Shown here one piece after another: positions 56,125-64,000 of a stretch of DNA of 64,000 nucleotides (positions within the stretch are counted from its first letter, which is position 1; every line of letters begins with the position of its first letter). Below the pieces are notes generated by a model. That model worked only from the letters and a program-made list of their open reading frames with translations, ran no database searches and was not told where the DNA came from. The position numbers were made by a program, and so were the translations under genes. The stretch comes from Bacteroidota bacterium (GTDB lineage: Bacteria; Bacteroidota; Bacteroidia; B-17B0; Aurantibacillaceae). The DNA is taken from positions 124,001 to 188,000 of the forward strand of contig JACPOC010000026.1 of assembly GCA_016185125.1 (NCBI GenBank), given 5' to 3'.

Positions 56125-56856
56125 ATGAAGAATAAACAAATAATATTCAAGGATCTTGGTATTATGGATTACAAAGCGTGTTGGGAATATCAGGAACAAT
56201 TGTTTAACCAAATTGTTGAACAAAAAGTAGCCAACCGCAGCTTATCCGAACACGAAAAAATTCCCACAAAAAATTATTTGCTTTTTGTTGAACATCCGCA
56301 TGTATACACAATGGGGAAAAGCGGCAACGAAAATAATTTACTTCTTAATTCAAATGAATTAAAATTAAAAGAAGCAACCTATCATAAAATAAACCGTGGC
56401 GGCGATATAACTTATCACGGCCCGGGGCAGTTAGTAGCCTATCCCATTTTAGATTTGGATAATTTTTTTACCGATATACATAAATATCTGCGGTTACTTG
56501 AAGAAACCATTATTATTACTTTAAAAGATTATGGAATTACGAGTGGGCGAAGCAAAGGCGAAACCGGAGTTTGGCTGGATGCCGAAAATACAAACGCCAG
56601 AAAAATTTGCGCAATGGGCGTGCGATGCAGCCGTTGGGTAACTATGCACGGCTGGGGTTTTAATGTTAATGCCAATCTTAATTATTTCAATAACATAATT
56701 CCTTGTGGTATAAATGATAAAGCTGTTACAAGTTTAAACAAAGAGCTGGGGCGAAATGTTGATATGAATGAAATTAAGGAAAAATTAAAAATTAATTTTT
56801 ATAATTTATTTGAAGCGGGCAATCAATACTCCGGCATCCTCCCAAAAGAGGACTAA
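56125..56856 (+). CDS. lipB: Lipoyl(octanoyl) transferase
   Basis: LipB moves octanoate from acyl carrier protein to the lipoyl domains of 2-oxoacid dehydrogenases. The 243-residue protein has EHPHVYTMGKSG, the signature RGGDITYHGPGQLVAYPI, the catalytic Lys in ARKICAMGVR, WVTMHGWGFNVN, and the catalytic Cys in IIPCGINDKAVTSL. It has a slightly extended N-terminus compared with E. coli LipB, as in other Bacteroidota. Its stop overlaps by 3 bases the convergent phosphatase gene. Confidence 0.95.
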   Translation: MKNKQIIFKDLGIMDYKACWEYQEQLFNQIVEQKVANRSLSEHEKIPTKNYLLFVEHPHVYTMGKSGNENNLLLNSNELKLKEATYHKINRGGDITYHGPGQLVAYPILDLDNFFTDIHKYLRLLEETIIITLKDYGITSGRSKGETGVWLDAENTNARKICAMGVRCSRWVTMHGWGFNVNANLNYFNNIIPCGINDKAVTSLNKELGRNVDMNEIKEKLKINFYNLFEAGNQYSGILPKED

Positions 56857-58952
56857 ACTCTAATACCTATTACCAGAACATCATCCACCTGCTCATTATT
56901 TCCTTTCCATTTAATGTAAGCTTCTTCAAGTTCTACTAATTGTTCGGACATTGTTTTTTTTGAAATACTCTTTAATAAATCTTTCATTCGTTTTGTCATA
57001 AACTTTTTACCTTCGCTTCCTCCAAATTGATCGGCATAGCCGTCGGAAGAAAGATAAAGCAAGCTGTTTGCTTCAAGAAAAATATCATGGTTAAAGAAAT
57101 TTTTCATTTCATTAAAATCGGCACCGCCAATTGGAAATTTATCGCCTTTTACTTCCATCAATTCACCTGTACTTTTAATAATATATAAAGGCCTTTGAGC
57201 TCCTGCAAACTCCAGTTTATTTTCCTTAAAATTTATTCGGCATAACCCAATATCCATCCCATCTCTTGTTTGATTATTTTTTTCATTTTGCTTTAAGGCA
57301 TTTTGGATTCCGGTATGTAAAGCATCTAAAATTTCAGACGGCCTTAAAATATTTTTTTCAATTATAATGTGATTCAATAAATCATTACCGATCATGCTCA
57401 TAAATGCTCCCGGAACACCGTGCCCTGTGCAATCCGCTACTGCAATAAAAACCTCATTGCCTTTTTGAGACATCCAATAAAAATCTCCGCTTACAATGTC
57501 TTTCGGCCTGTAAAAAATAAGGGATTGAGGCAATGCATTTTGCATCTGTTCGTTGGAAGGAAGCATGGCACTTTGTATACGCCGTGCGTAGTTTATGCTA
57601 TCTGTAATATCTTTATTCTTTTCTTCAATTTGCTTATAAGCAAGCTCCAATTTAACATTTGCTTTTTGTTTTTGCATATACTGCCTGAACACAAAAAAAA
57701 TAAGTAAAGTTACAATACCTAATGCAGTAATAACAATTGATGTAATTAGTTTTTGCTTATTTAAATTGGTTTGTTGTATCTGTTTATCCTTATTCAACAA
57801 TAAAATTTCCTGCGCCTTTTTTTCTGTATCATACTTGGTTTGTAATTCATTCATCATGTTGGTAGTTTCCTCATTTAAAATACTGTCTTTAATATTCACA
57901 TAAAGCATGGTAAACTTCAAAGCATCTTTATAGTTTTCTTGAGTAGAATAAAAATTCGCAAAATTCTCATAAGACGATTTAATTTCATTTTTATCGCCGA
58001 TTTCTATTCCAAGACTTAAACCTTTATCAAAACTTTCTTTAGCTTTTTGAAAGTTCCCCATTTTTAAATAAACATTTCCCAGATTATTATATCCTTCACA
58101 CAAAGCCCCTTTATCCCCTATTTCTTCGGCTATCTGAAGTGATTTTAAACAATAAGGAATGCTTTCCTGAAAATTTTTCATTTCATAATAGATTAATCCG
58201 ATATTTCCATTGGCATTAATAAGCCATTTTTTATTGTTGGTTTCCTCCGAAAGCTTTAAACCTATCTTAGAAGCTTCGAGCGCTTTTTTATAATTTTTTT
58301 GTTTCGTGTAAACATTTGCTATGTTAATATAAGCAGCTGCTATCCCGTATTTATCACCTAACTCATTTTTCATTGCCAGAACCTTCTCATGATATTCCAA
58401 TTCTTTTTCAATATTTCCCAGTCTGCCGTAAACATTGGCAATGGCCATGGCCGCGTCGGAGATATCCTCTTTATTACCTAAGGCCTCGTAAATTTTCTGA
58501 GCATCAAAAAAATTACTTAATCCTGTTTTATAATCCCCCTGAAAGATGGCAACAATGCCCAAATTATAAATCATTTTACCCACCATTCTTTTTAATTTTA
58601 AAGATTTAAAACCGTTCAGCGCTTCGGTATAATAAATTTTAGCTTTAGCGAAATCTCCTTGGGAATACGCCAAAAAACCATAAAAATACTTACAGCTTGC
58701 AATTCCTTTTTGAAATTGTGATTTTTCCGCTAAAGACAGTGCCTTGTCAGCGTATTCGAGCATTTTTTTTTGGTCAGAATTTTTAAATTCCGTCGCCAAA
58801 TTCAAAAGTGCATCAATTTTCGCGGTATCGGTCTTAGAATTATTTAATACTTTGGTCAAAGAATCAATAATTTTATTTTGGGAATAACTAATTCCGCCAA
58901 ACAAGAGAAAACCCAAAAAACATAAAACGTGTTTCATTTTTTTAAATAGCAA
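56853..58952 (-). CDS. TPR-sensor SpoIIE-type protein phosphatase
   Basis: The 699-residue protein has a signal peptide or first membrane segment, about eight TPR units in residues 35-360 (FLAYSQGDFAKAKIYYTEAL, EGYNNLGNVYLKMGNFQKAK), one transmembrane helix at about 400-425 (LITSIVITALGIVTLLIFFV), a short coiled coil, and a PP2C/SpoIIE domain from about 455. Its metal-site motifs are GDFYWMS, AVADCTGHGVPGAFMSMIG and LYLSSDGYADQFGG. So a periplasmic TPR sensor controls a cytoplasmic Ser/Thr phosphatase, probably in a partner-switching pathway; the anti-sigma partner is not in the window. Confidence 0.92.
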   Translation of the reverse strand: MLFKKMKHVLCFLGFLLFGGISYSQNKIIDSLTKVLNNSKTDTAKIDALLNLATEFKNSDQKKMLEYADKALSLAEKSQFQKGIASCKYFYGFLAYSQGDFAKAKIYYTEALNGFKSLKLKRMVGKMIYNLGIVAIFQGDYKTGLSNFFDAQKIYEALGNKEDISDAAMAIANVYGRLGNIEKELEYHEKVLAMKNELGDKYGIAAAYINIANVYTKQKNYKKALEASKIGLKLSEETNNKKWLINANGNIGLIYYEMKNFQESIPYCLKSLQIAEEIGDKGALCEGYNNLGNVYLKMGNFQKAKESFDKGLSLGIEIGDKNEIKSSYENFANFYSTQENYKDALKFTMLYVNIKDSILNEETTNMMNELQTKYDTEKKAQEILLLNKDKQIQQTNLNKQKLITSIVITALGIVTLLIFFVFRQYMQKQKANVKLELAYKQIEEKNKDITDSINYARRIQSAMLPSNEQMQNALPQSLIFYRPKDIVSGDFYWMSQKGNEVFIAVADCTGHGVPGAFMSMIGNDLLNHIIIEKNILRPSEILDALHTGIQNALKQNEKNNQTRDGMDIGLCRINFKENKLEFAGAQRPLYIIKSTGELMEVKGDKFPIGGADFNEMKNFFNHDIFLEANSLLYLSSDGYADQFGGSEGKKFMTKRMKDLLKSISKKTMSEQLVELEEAYIKWKGNNEQVDDVLVIGIRV

Positions 58953-59066
58953 TTATATTTTAAAGATATTTATTTAATCAATAAAACTACGATTTTATAG
59001 AAAAAAAGCTTGACTGCATTCTTTTTTTAGCGTAACTTAGATATTATCTTATAACTAAATTTTTCT

Positions 59067-60224
59067 ATGGGGACAAAAAGAAAATTCGCTGTTTACCTCT
59101 TACTTCTTTTAAGCTTTTATAATTTCGGACAAGCAGGCGTAACCATTAACGACACAATTTATTCAGGCGGTATTATGCGCATGTTTAAATTGTATGTTCC
59201 TAATTCATACAATGCCGCAACCTCCGTTCCGTTAATTTTTAATTTGCATGGGTATGGATCCAATGCCACTCAGCAGTATTATTATTCAAATTTTTTACCC
59301 ATTGCCGATACCGCTAAATTTATAATGGTATATCCCGAAGGAACCATCTCCGGAGGCTCTCAATATTGGAACGCAGGCTTTGGCTCGGGTCCCAATGATG
59401 TTCAATTCATCAGCAATCTTATAGATTCTATTAAAGCTAATTATAATATTGATCTTAACTCAGTGTACAGCTGCGGCATGAGTAACGGTGGCATCATGAG
59501 CTATTATCTTGCCTGCAATTTACCCAATCGTATAACAGCTATTGCTTCTGTAACCGGTAGTATGCTTAACTCGTGGTACACATCAGTACCCATCCCTGCG
59601 CGTGCTTTTCCGGTAATGGAAATTCACGGCACAAACGATCCAACTGTTTTATATAACGGCGATGCAACTTTTGCTCCTATTGACAGCGTGGTACGAAAAT
59701 GGAGAAAATACAATAACTGCTCGCCCACAGCCATTACCTACTCTGTTCCTGATATTTACCCAGCCGATAATTGCACCGCAGTTAATTATTTATATGCCAA
59801 TGGCACTAACGGTTCAACAGTTGAGCTTTATAAAATTAATGGCGGAGGGCACACTTGGCCTGGAGCACCGGTGTTTAGTTCAGGTACTAATCAGGATTTT
59901 AAAGCCTCTGTGGAGATCTGGCGCTTTTTCAGAAAATATAAATTAAATCAGTTTATTACCAATGTTGGAATTTCTCAGGCAAATGAAGGGAAGCGCCCAC
60001 TTAACATATTTCCAAATCCTGCTAAAAACACCTTAACCATTCAAAACGGAAATGAGAATGCTATTTTCGAAACAGAAATAAGCGATCTTACAGGTAAAAT
60101 AGTTAAAAAAGAAACTTCTAATGGAATTGTTACTATTTCTGATCTTACAGATGGCGTTTATTTTCTAAAAATAAAGACTAACGGTTTTCTAACGTATTCG
60201 AAGTTTATCAAGTCTTCTCTTTAG
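59067..60224 (+). CDS. Secreted LpqC/PHB-depolymerase-like esterase with T9SS type A sorting domain
   Basis: The 385-residue enzyme has a signal peptide (FAVYLLLLLSFYNFGQAG) and an alpha/beta-hydrolase domain: PLIFNLHGYGSNATQQYYYS, then YSCGMSNGGIMSYYLACNLP with the nucleophile Ser in GxSxG, EIHGTNDPTVLYNG and GGGHTWPG with the catalytic His. This is the esterase/feruloyl-esterase/PHB-depolymerase group. From about residue 310, RPLNIFPNPAKNTLTIQNGN followed by DLTDGVYFLKIKTNG is a T9SS type A C-terminal sorting domain, so the enzyme should be exported and anchored or released outside. Confidence 0.9.
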   Translation: MGTKRKFAVYLLLLLSFYNFGQAGVTINDTIYSGGIMRMFKLYVPNSYNAATSVPLIFNLHGYGSNATQQYYYSNFLPIADTAKFIMVYPEGTISGGSQYWNAGFGSGPNDVQFISNLIDSIKANYNIDLNSVYSCGMSNGGIMSYYLACNLPNRITAIASVTGSMLNSWYTSVPIPARAFPVMEIHGTNDPTVLYNGDATFAPIDSVVRKWRKYNNCSPTAITYSVPDIYPADNCTAVNYLYANGTNGSTVELYKINGGGHTWPGAPVFSSGTNQDFKASVEIWRFFRKYKLNQFITNVGISQANEGKRPLNIFPNPAKNTLTIQNGNENAIFETEISDLTGKIVKKETSNGIVTISDLTDGVYFLKIKTNGFLTYSKFIKSSL

Positions 60225-60240
60225 AAAATAAGATTTAATT

Positions 60241-61038
60241 TTAATAAGGATTTTGCTTACGGATTAATTTAGAGAAAAGAGAAGGAAAAAATCGTTTTAT
60301 TTTTACCAAAGCAATTTCTTTTCCGCCAATAAATACTTCCTCTTTTTTAGATAGAATTCCTGCAATAATTTTTTTGGCACAATCTTCGGCACTCATGGCT
60401 TTTGCATGACTCTCATCCATTTTATTATGCGCAGCGCCGTTTGCAGTAACGGCATTTACAGAAACGTTAGTATTAATTTTGCCCGGACAAACAATCAACG
60501 TTTTAATCCCAAGAGATTCTGTTTCAAGCCTAAGCGATTCAAAAAACCCATGGAGCGCATGTTTGGCGGCACTGTAAGAAGATCGCAGGTAAAACCCAAA
60601 CTTTCCGGCAATACTGCTGATAACAACAATATGTCCCGACTTCTGCAGTTTCATATATGGAAGAACAGCCTTGGTAATATTTACATGTGAAAAATAATTA
60701 ACTTCCATAATGTGGCGGTCAATTTCCAAAGAGGTTTCCATAGCGTTACCTCTTTGACTATAACCTCCGTTATTTATAAGGATATCTATCCGACCGAATT
60801 TATTAATTATCTGAGCGGTGAAAGCCGATGCGTTATTGGTGTTATTTAAATCGAAAGGCAATATCATCAGATCTAAAGGTGCAAGTTTTGTAAGCTCCCC
60901 TACTCTTTTTAATTCATCTTCTCTCCTGGCAGATAAAATAACTCTCGCCTCCAGTTTTGCAAATTGTAATGCAAGAGCTTCTCCAATACCTGAAGAGGCT
61001 CCTGTTATCCAAATAACTTTATCTTTAAATTCTTTCAT
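60241..61038 (-). CDS. Short-chain dehydrogenase/reductase
   Basis: The 265-residue classical SDR has the NAD(P) motif TGASSGIGEALALQFAKL, NNGGYS in strand 4, the catalytic Ser (VVISSIAGKFGF) and YSAAK Tyr-Lys pair. The C-terminal helix with a Lys/Arg-rich end (KRFFPSLFSKLIRKQ) suggests membrane contact, as in the DHRS7-like group. The start overlaps the GT9 stop (ATGA). Substrate is unknown. Confidence 0.92.
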   Translation of the reverse strand: MKEFKDKVIWITGASSGIGEALALQFAKLEARVILSARREDELKRVGELTKLAPLDLMILPFDLNNTNNASAFTAQIINKFGRIDILINNGGYSQRGNAMETSLEIDRHIMEVNYFSHVNITKAVLPYMKLQKSGHIVVISSIAGKFGFYLRSSYSAAKHALHGFFESLRLETESLGIKTLIVCPGKINTNVSVNAVTANGAAHNKMDESHAKAMSAEDCAKKIIAGILSKKEEVFIGGKEIALVKIKRFFPSLFSKLIRKQNPY

Positions 61039-62051
61039 GGTTTCTCTAATAAATCAACAATTTGAGAAGGATTGATTTGGCGTATACAATCGCAGGCTTC
61101 TTTTGCTTTGCATTTTTCACAATTGTCATTAAAAGTTACGTAATGCGCTTTCTTTCCCAAAGGCATCCAACGCCCGGGATGAATGGGTCTTTTAGGCGAA
61201 AATAATCCAATGGCTTTTTTATTTAATGCGGCAGCGATGTGAAGAGGTCCTGTGCTTGCCGCCACCAATGCATCGCACTTAGAAATGAAATTAATAAATT
61301 GTTTTAAAGATAATTTACCTGCCAAGTTTGTTACCCTAGGATGATCATGTAAAAAATCCTGCATTTGCTTGGCGTCTTCATCTGTTCCACTAATAAAAAT
61401 ATTATATTTTTCAGGCGCTAAAAGTTTAATTAAGGATGCAAAGTTATCCAAGCCCCATTCCTTTGCGCTTCCCTTTGATTTTGGGTGCAGAATAAGGTTG
61501 TATTTAGTTCTATCAATTAAATGATCAAACGTGCCTTCTAAAGAAGTAATGTTTGTGAAACCATAAAAGTTACAGACTTCATTTAATTTTATATCTATAT
61601 CAATTTTCAAAAAGTGGAGTAGCTTAAAGTTTAATTGTGCTTCGTGCAGATGAGAATTTTTTCTGGAGAGTTTAATAAGCTTGTTACAAGTAAACCAATG
61701 ATACAAACGATTGGTAGTTCCCACGCGTAAAGGAATGCCTGCACGCATACCTAACCAGGCAATTTCTGATTTCGGATAAACATGAACAATCACATCTGCA
61801 TTAAACTTCGTTAAAAATTCACTCTGCTGCTTATTATTTAATTTTAAAATATTGTCGTAGTTTATAAATTCATCTACATATTTACTCAACGCAATAACCT
61901 CTGAAGTATAAGTTCGTCCTAAAAACAAAACTTTGCAGGCCGGAAAATACTTTTTCAGTAAACCCGCCATTGGCAAAGTTAAAACCACGTCGCCAATGCT
62001 ATCCGTGCGACTCAGTATGATCTTAAAATTATCAGGAAGCTTTTTGAGCAT
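61035..62051 (-). CDS. Glycosyltransferase family 9 (heptosyltransferase-like)
   Basis: The 338-residue GT-B enzyme has the family features: ILSRTDSIGDVVLTLPMAGL near the N-terminus, NLILHPKSKGSAKEWGLDNF in the middle and CDALVAASTGPLHIAAALNK with a Thr-Gly-Pro-His donor site. Its C-terminus has a Cys cluster (NCEKCKAKEACDCIRQIN), common in this subfamily. GT9 enzymes add heptose or similar sugars to lipopolysaccharide core. It overlaps the GT2 gene by 20 bases and the SDR by 4, so the three are one operon. Confidence 0.9.
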   Translation of the reverse strand: MLKKLPDNFKIILSRTDSIGDVVLTLPMAGLLKKYFPACKVLFLGRTYTSEVIALSKYVDEFINYDNILKLNNKQQSEFLTKFNADVIVHVYPKSEIAWLGMRAGIPLRVGTTNRLYHWFTCNKLIKLSRKNSHLHEAQLNFKLLHFLKIDIDIKLNEVCNFYGFTNITSLEGTFDHLIDRTKYNLILHPKSKGSAKEWGLDNFASLIKLLAPEKYNIFISGTDEDAKQMQDFLHDHPRVTNLAGKLSLKQFINFISKCDALVAASTGPLHIAAALNKKAIGLFSPKRPIHPGRWMPLGKKAHYVTFNDNCEKCKAKEACDCIRQINPSQIVDLLEKP

Positions 62052-62796
62052 ATAATTTCCTTATTTTTTTATATTTAAGATAAGTTGCGTAAGCTGATAC
62101 TTTAGAGATTTGATAACCGGATTTTCCATCTAAAAAACCTAATTTCAGCAAATAATGATCAATAAACTTAGCAACAGGATTAACAACTAATTTAAAAAAA
62201 GGAGCAGTTTTTTGCTTTTCGAGATAGGCTTTAGAGGCAATAGTTGTAAAGTACTCCACTTGTTTATAATGATCTTCCAGCGAATAATAACTGTAATGCA
62301 AAATATCACCTTTAAGATGTGAGGTGTTTTTATCGCCATCAAACAATTCGTATTTATCATGAGGATTCAGCCCTGCCCAATGTCCTTTTCTACTGTCCCA
62401 CAAGCGCAATTTTGTATCAGGATACCAGCCGCAATGTTTTACCCAATGTCCGCAATAATTAGTAAGACGGTTCATGTAATAGCCATTGTGTTTAAAATCT
62501 TTTTTAACCTCTATAATTGATTTTGAAAGCAAAGGATCGAGAGCCTCATCGGCATCCAGAGATAAAATATGCGGATTTGAAGCATAAGTGATTGCCCTGT
62601 TCTTTTGTTGAATATGCCCATCAAAGGCGTGCTGATAAAATTTAACGCCGTGCTTTTCACAGATATATTGCGTTTTATCGCGGCTAAAGGAGTCGAGCAC
62701 CACAATTTCATCAGCAATTTCTTTTACCGATAAAAGACATCGCTCTATATTTTTTTCTTCGTTATAAGTAATTATTACAACTGATAATTTAATCAC
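62032..62796 (-). CDS. Glycosyltransferase family 2 (WaaE/KdtX-like)
   Basis: The 254-residue GT-A enzyme starts at GTG 62796 with KLSVVIITYNEEKNIERCLL, the DxD-type LSLDADEAL and the KLRLWDSRKGHWAGLNPHDK block typical of LPS-core beta-glucosyltransferases of the WaaE type. No transmembrane segment is seen. It is the first gene of the GT2-GT9-SDR operon and divergent from the edge gene at 62823. Confidence 0.9.
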   Translation of the reverse strand: MIKLSVVIITYNEEKNIERCLLSVKEIADEIVVLDSFSRDKTQYICEKHGVKFYQHAFDGHIQQKNRAITYASNPHILSLDADEALDPLLSKSIIEVKKDFKHNGYYMNRLTNYCGHWVKHCGWYPDTKLRLWDSRKGHWAGLNPHDKYELFDGDKNTSHLKGDILHYSYYSLEDHYKQVEYFTTIASKAYLEKQKTAPFFKLVVNPVAKFIDHYLLKLGFLDGKSGYQISKVSAYATYLKYKKIRKLYAQKAS

Positions 62797-62822
62797 AATT
62801 TAAAAATACTATTTTTGCTTAA

Positions 62823-64000
62823 GTGAATATACATCAAAAAGCCATAATTAATAAACATTTACCGTTGGTAATTGCTATAACAATAACCTTGTTAGTTTAT
62901 TTTAGATTTTTCTTCTATGGCCCAATTAGTTGGGACGATCCGGAAATGGTATTCAAAAACAAAGATGTTCAAAATTTTAATATTCAGGCATTGTTCACCA
63001 AACACTACGTAGGAAATTATATTCCCATAACTATGTTGCTTCATTCCATAAGCTGGCTGCTGTTTGAAAATAACGCGTGGGGACATCATTTCATTAACAT
63101 TTTATTTCACATTCTTAATGGAATATTAGTTTACAAAGCAGGCAGCAAACTTTTTAAAAATGATTTTATTGCTAATATAGGCGCTATGGTTTTTTTGCTG
63201 CATCCACTACAAGTTGAATCTGTGGGCTGGATCAGCGAATTAAAAAATGTATTGTCAGCCACCTTTTATTTACTTTCAGTACTAGCCTATATAAATTATA
63301 ATGACCGCGGTTTTAAACGTTATTATTTATTCGCATTCCTGTATTTTATTCTTGCTTGTTTAAGTAAATCCTCTGCGGTTGTTCTGCCGGTATTATTTAT
63401 GGCAATTGATTTCTTTCTTTTTAAAAAGATTAATTTAAATTCTTTTTTAAATAAAATACCATTTTTAGTAATTGCGGTAATTATAGGCATTGTAAATATT
63501 AAAACACAAACAGCAGATCAGTTCATTAACTATTCGCACGCTTTCCCGTATGCACAAAGAGTGGCCTTAGCGGGATTCGCTCTTTTTAAATATTTAATTT
63601 TATTTATTTTTCCTTTAAACCTAAGCGTCATATACCCTTATCCCGAACTAAAAATATTAGTGTTTGCTTTGGGTATGATCTTTCTCATGTGCCTAATAGG
63701 GGCATGTATTTATTTACTAAAAAGAAAAAAAAGCAACACGTTATTTATTCTTTCATTCATCATTGTCAATCTTATTCTTATCCTTCAATTTCTGCCTTTT
63801 GGCGAAGCGTTATATGCTGATCGTTATATGTATTTGCCCCTTGTTGGTTTTGGCTGGCTATTAGCTTTTGTTCTGTCAAAAATAAAATTGAGACAAAATA
63901 TACTTGTTTACGGCTTAATGTTTTGTTTTTCAATTATTACTTTTAACAGAGCCGGCGCCTGGAAAAATGCGCTTACGTTATATGAAGATATTTTAAAAAA
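62823..64000 (+). CDS. TMTC-like multi-pass glycosyltransferase-C protein, cut by window end
   Basis: From GTG at 62823 the frame is open for 392 codons to the right edge without a stop. The product has at least nine transmembrane helices. ISWDDPEMVFKNKDVQNFNI near the N-terminus, FLLHPLQVESVGWISELKN and GEALYADRYMYLPLVGF match the DUF1736/TMTC-type membrane proteins, which in eukaryotes carry O-mannose and in bacteria often end in TPR repeats. The expected TPR tail would lie beyond the window. The nearby glycosyltransferases suggest a surface-glycan role. Confidence 0.82.
   Translation, partial: MNIHQKAIINKHLPLVIAITITLLVYFRFFFYGPISWDDPEMVFKNKDVQNFNIQALFTKHYVGNYIPITMLLHSISWLLFENNAWGHHFINILFHILNGILVYKAGSKLFKNDFIANIGAMVFLLHPLQVESVGWISELKNVLSATFYLLSVLAYINYNDRGFKRYYLFAFLYFILACLSKSSAVVLPVLFMAIDFFLFKKINLNSFLNKIPFLVIAVIIGIVNIKTQTADQFINYSHAFPYAQRVALAGFALFKYLILFIFPLNLSVIYPYPELKILVFALGMIFLMCLIGACIYLLKRKKSNTLFILSFIIVNLILILQFLPFGEALYADRYMYLPLVGFGWLLAFVLSKIKLRQNILVYGLMFCFSIITFNRAGAWKNALTLYEDILK

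Noticed and set aside
1-64000. tRNA, rRNA, transposase, integrase or phage genes
   Set aside because: I looked for T-loop motifs, rRNA-like stretches and mobile-element proteins on both strands and found none.

Overview
The window is chromosomal DNA of a member of the Bacteroidota, probably from a lineage with a type IX secretion system (T9SS) and possibly gliding. The evidence is two PorP/SprF-family outer-membrane proteins, a 2876-residue SprB-like adhesin with a type B (CHU_C, gliding-type) C-terminal sorting domain, a secreted esterase with a type A T9SS sorting domain, DUF2480 and DUF3109 genes, and promoters of the TTTG-N~20-TAnnTTTG type. The DNA is AT-rich and densely coded. I see no rRNA, tRNA, CRISPR array, transposase, integrase or prophage gene.

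Left part (1-13 kb, mostly minus strand): a translationally coupled DedA / YidD / TPR-membrane protein group; rhodanese; a phosphosulfolactate synthase plus large TPR protein pair; a VOC protein between two non-coding stretches that contain an unusual GC-rich island and degenerate repeats; an acyl-CoA dehydrogenase; AnmK followed by a frameshifted DUF2442 gene; and a split transketolase whose two halves are separated by a secreted von Willebrand A protein.

Middle (11.5-28.3 kb, plus strand): YchF, AIM24-like protein, the two topoisomerase IV subunits (parE, parC) with a trio of lipoproteins (two LPP20-like, one TPR-type) between them, a GT4 glycosyltransferase, pyruvate kinase, PgeF, and a PorP/SprF-TPR pair.

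28.3-33.5 kb (minus): a small gene, dUTPase, an O-antigen-type flippase, an RmlD-like reductase, DUF3109 and a periplasmic solute-binding protein. 33.6-40.4 kb (plus): a complete SUF iron-sulfur assembly operon (A-type carrier, sufB, C, D, S, E, a SufT-like DUF59 protein) continuing into DUF2480 and a small basic exported protein, driven by a clear Bacteroidota promoter with an inverted repeat at the expected transcription start.

Right part (40.4-64 kb): envelope proteins, a CPA2 antiporter with universal-stress-type tail, the SprB-like adhesin with its own PorP/SprF partner, housekeeping enzymes (Nudix, PGI/PMI, LipB), a TPR-SpoIIE phosphatase, the T9SS-sorted esterase, a GT2-GT9-SDR surface-glycan operon, and the start of a TMTC-like multi-pass protein cut by the window end. 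Both edge genes are partial. Function calls are by motif recognition; no database search was run.
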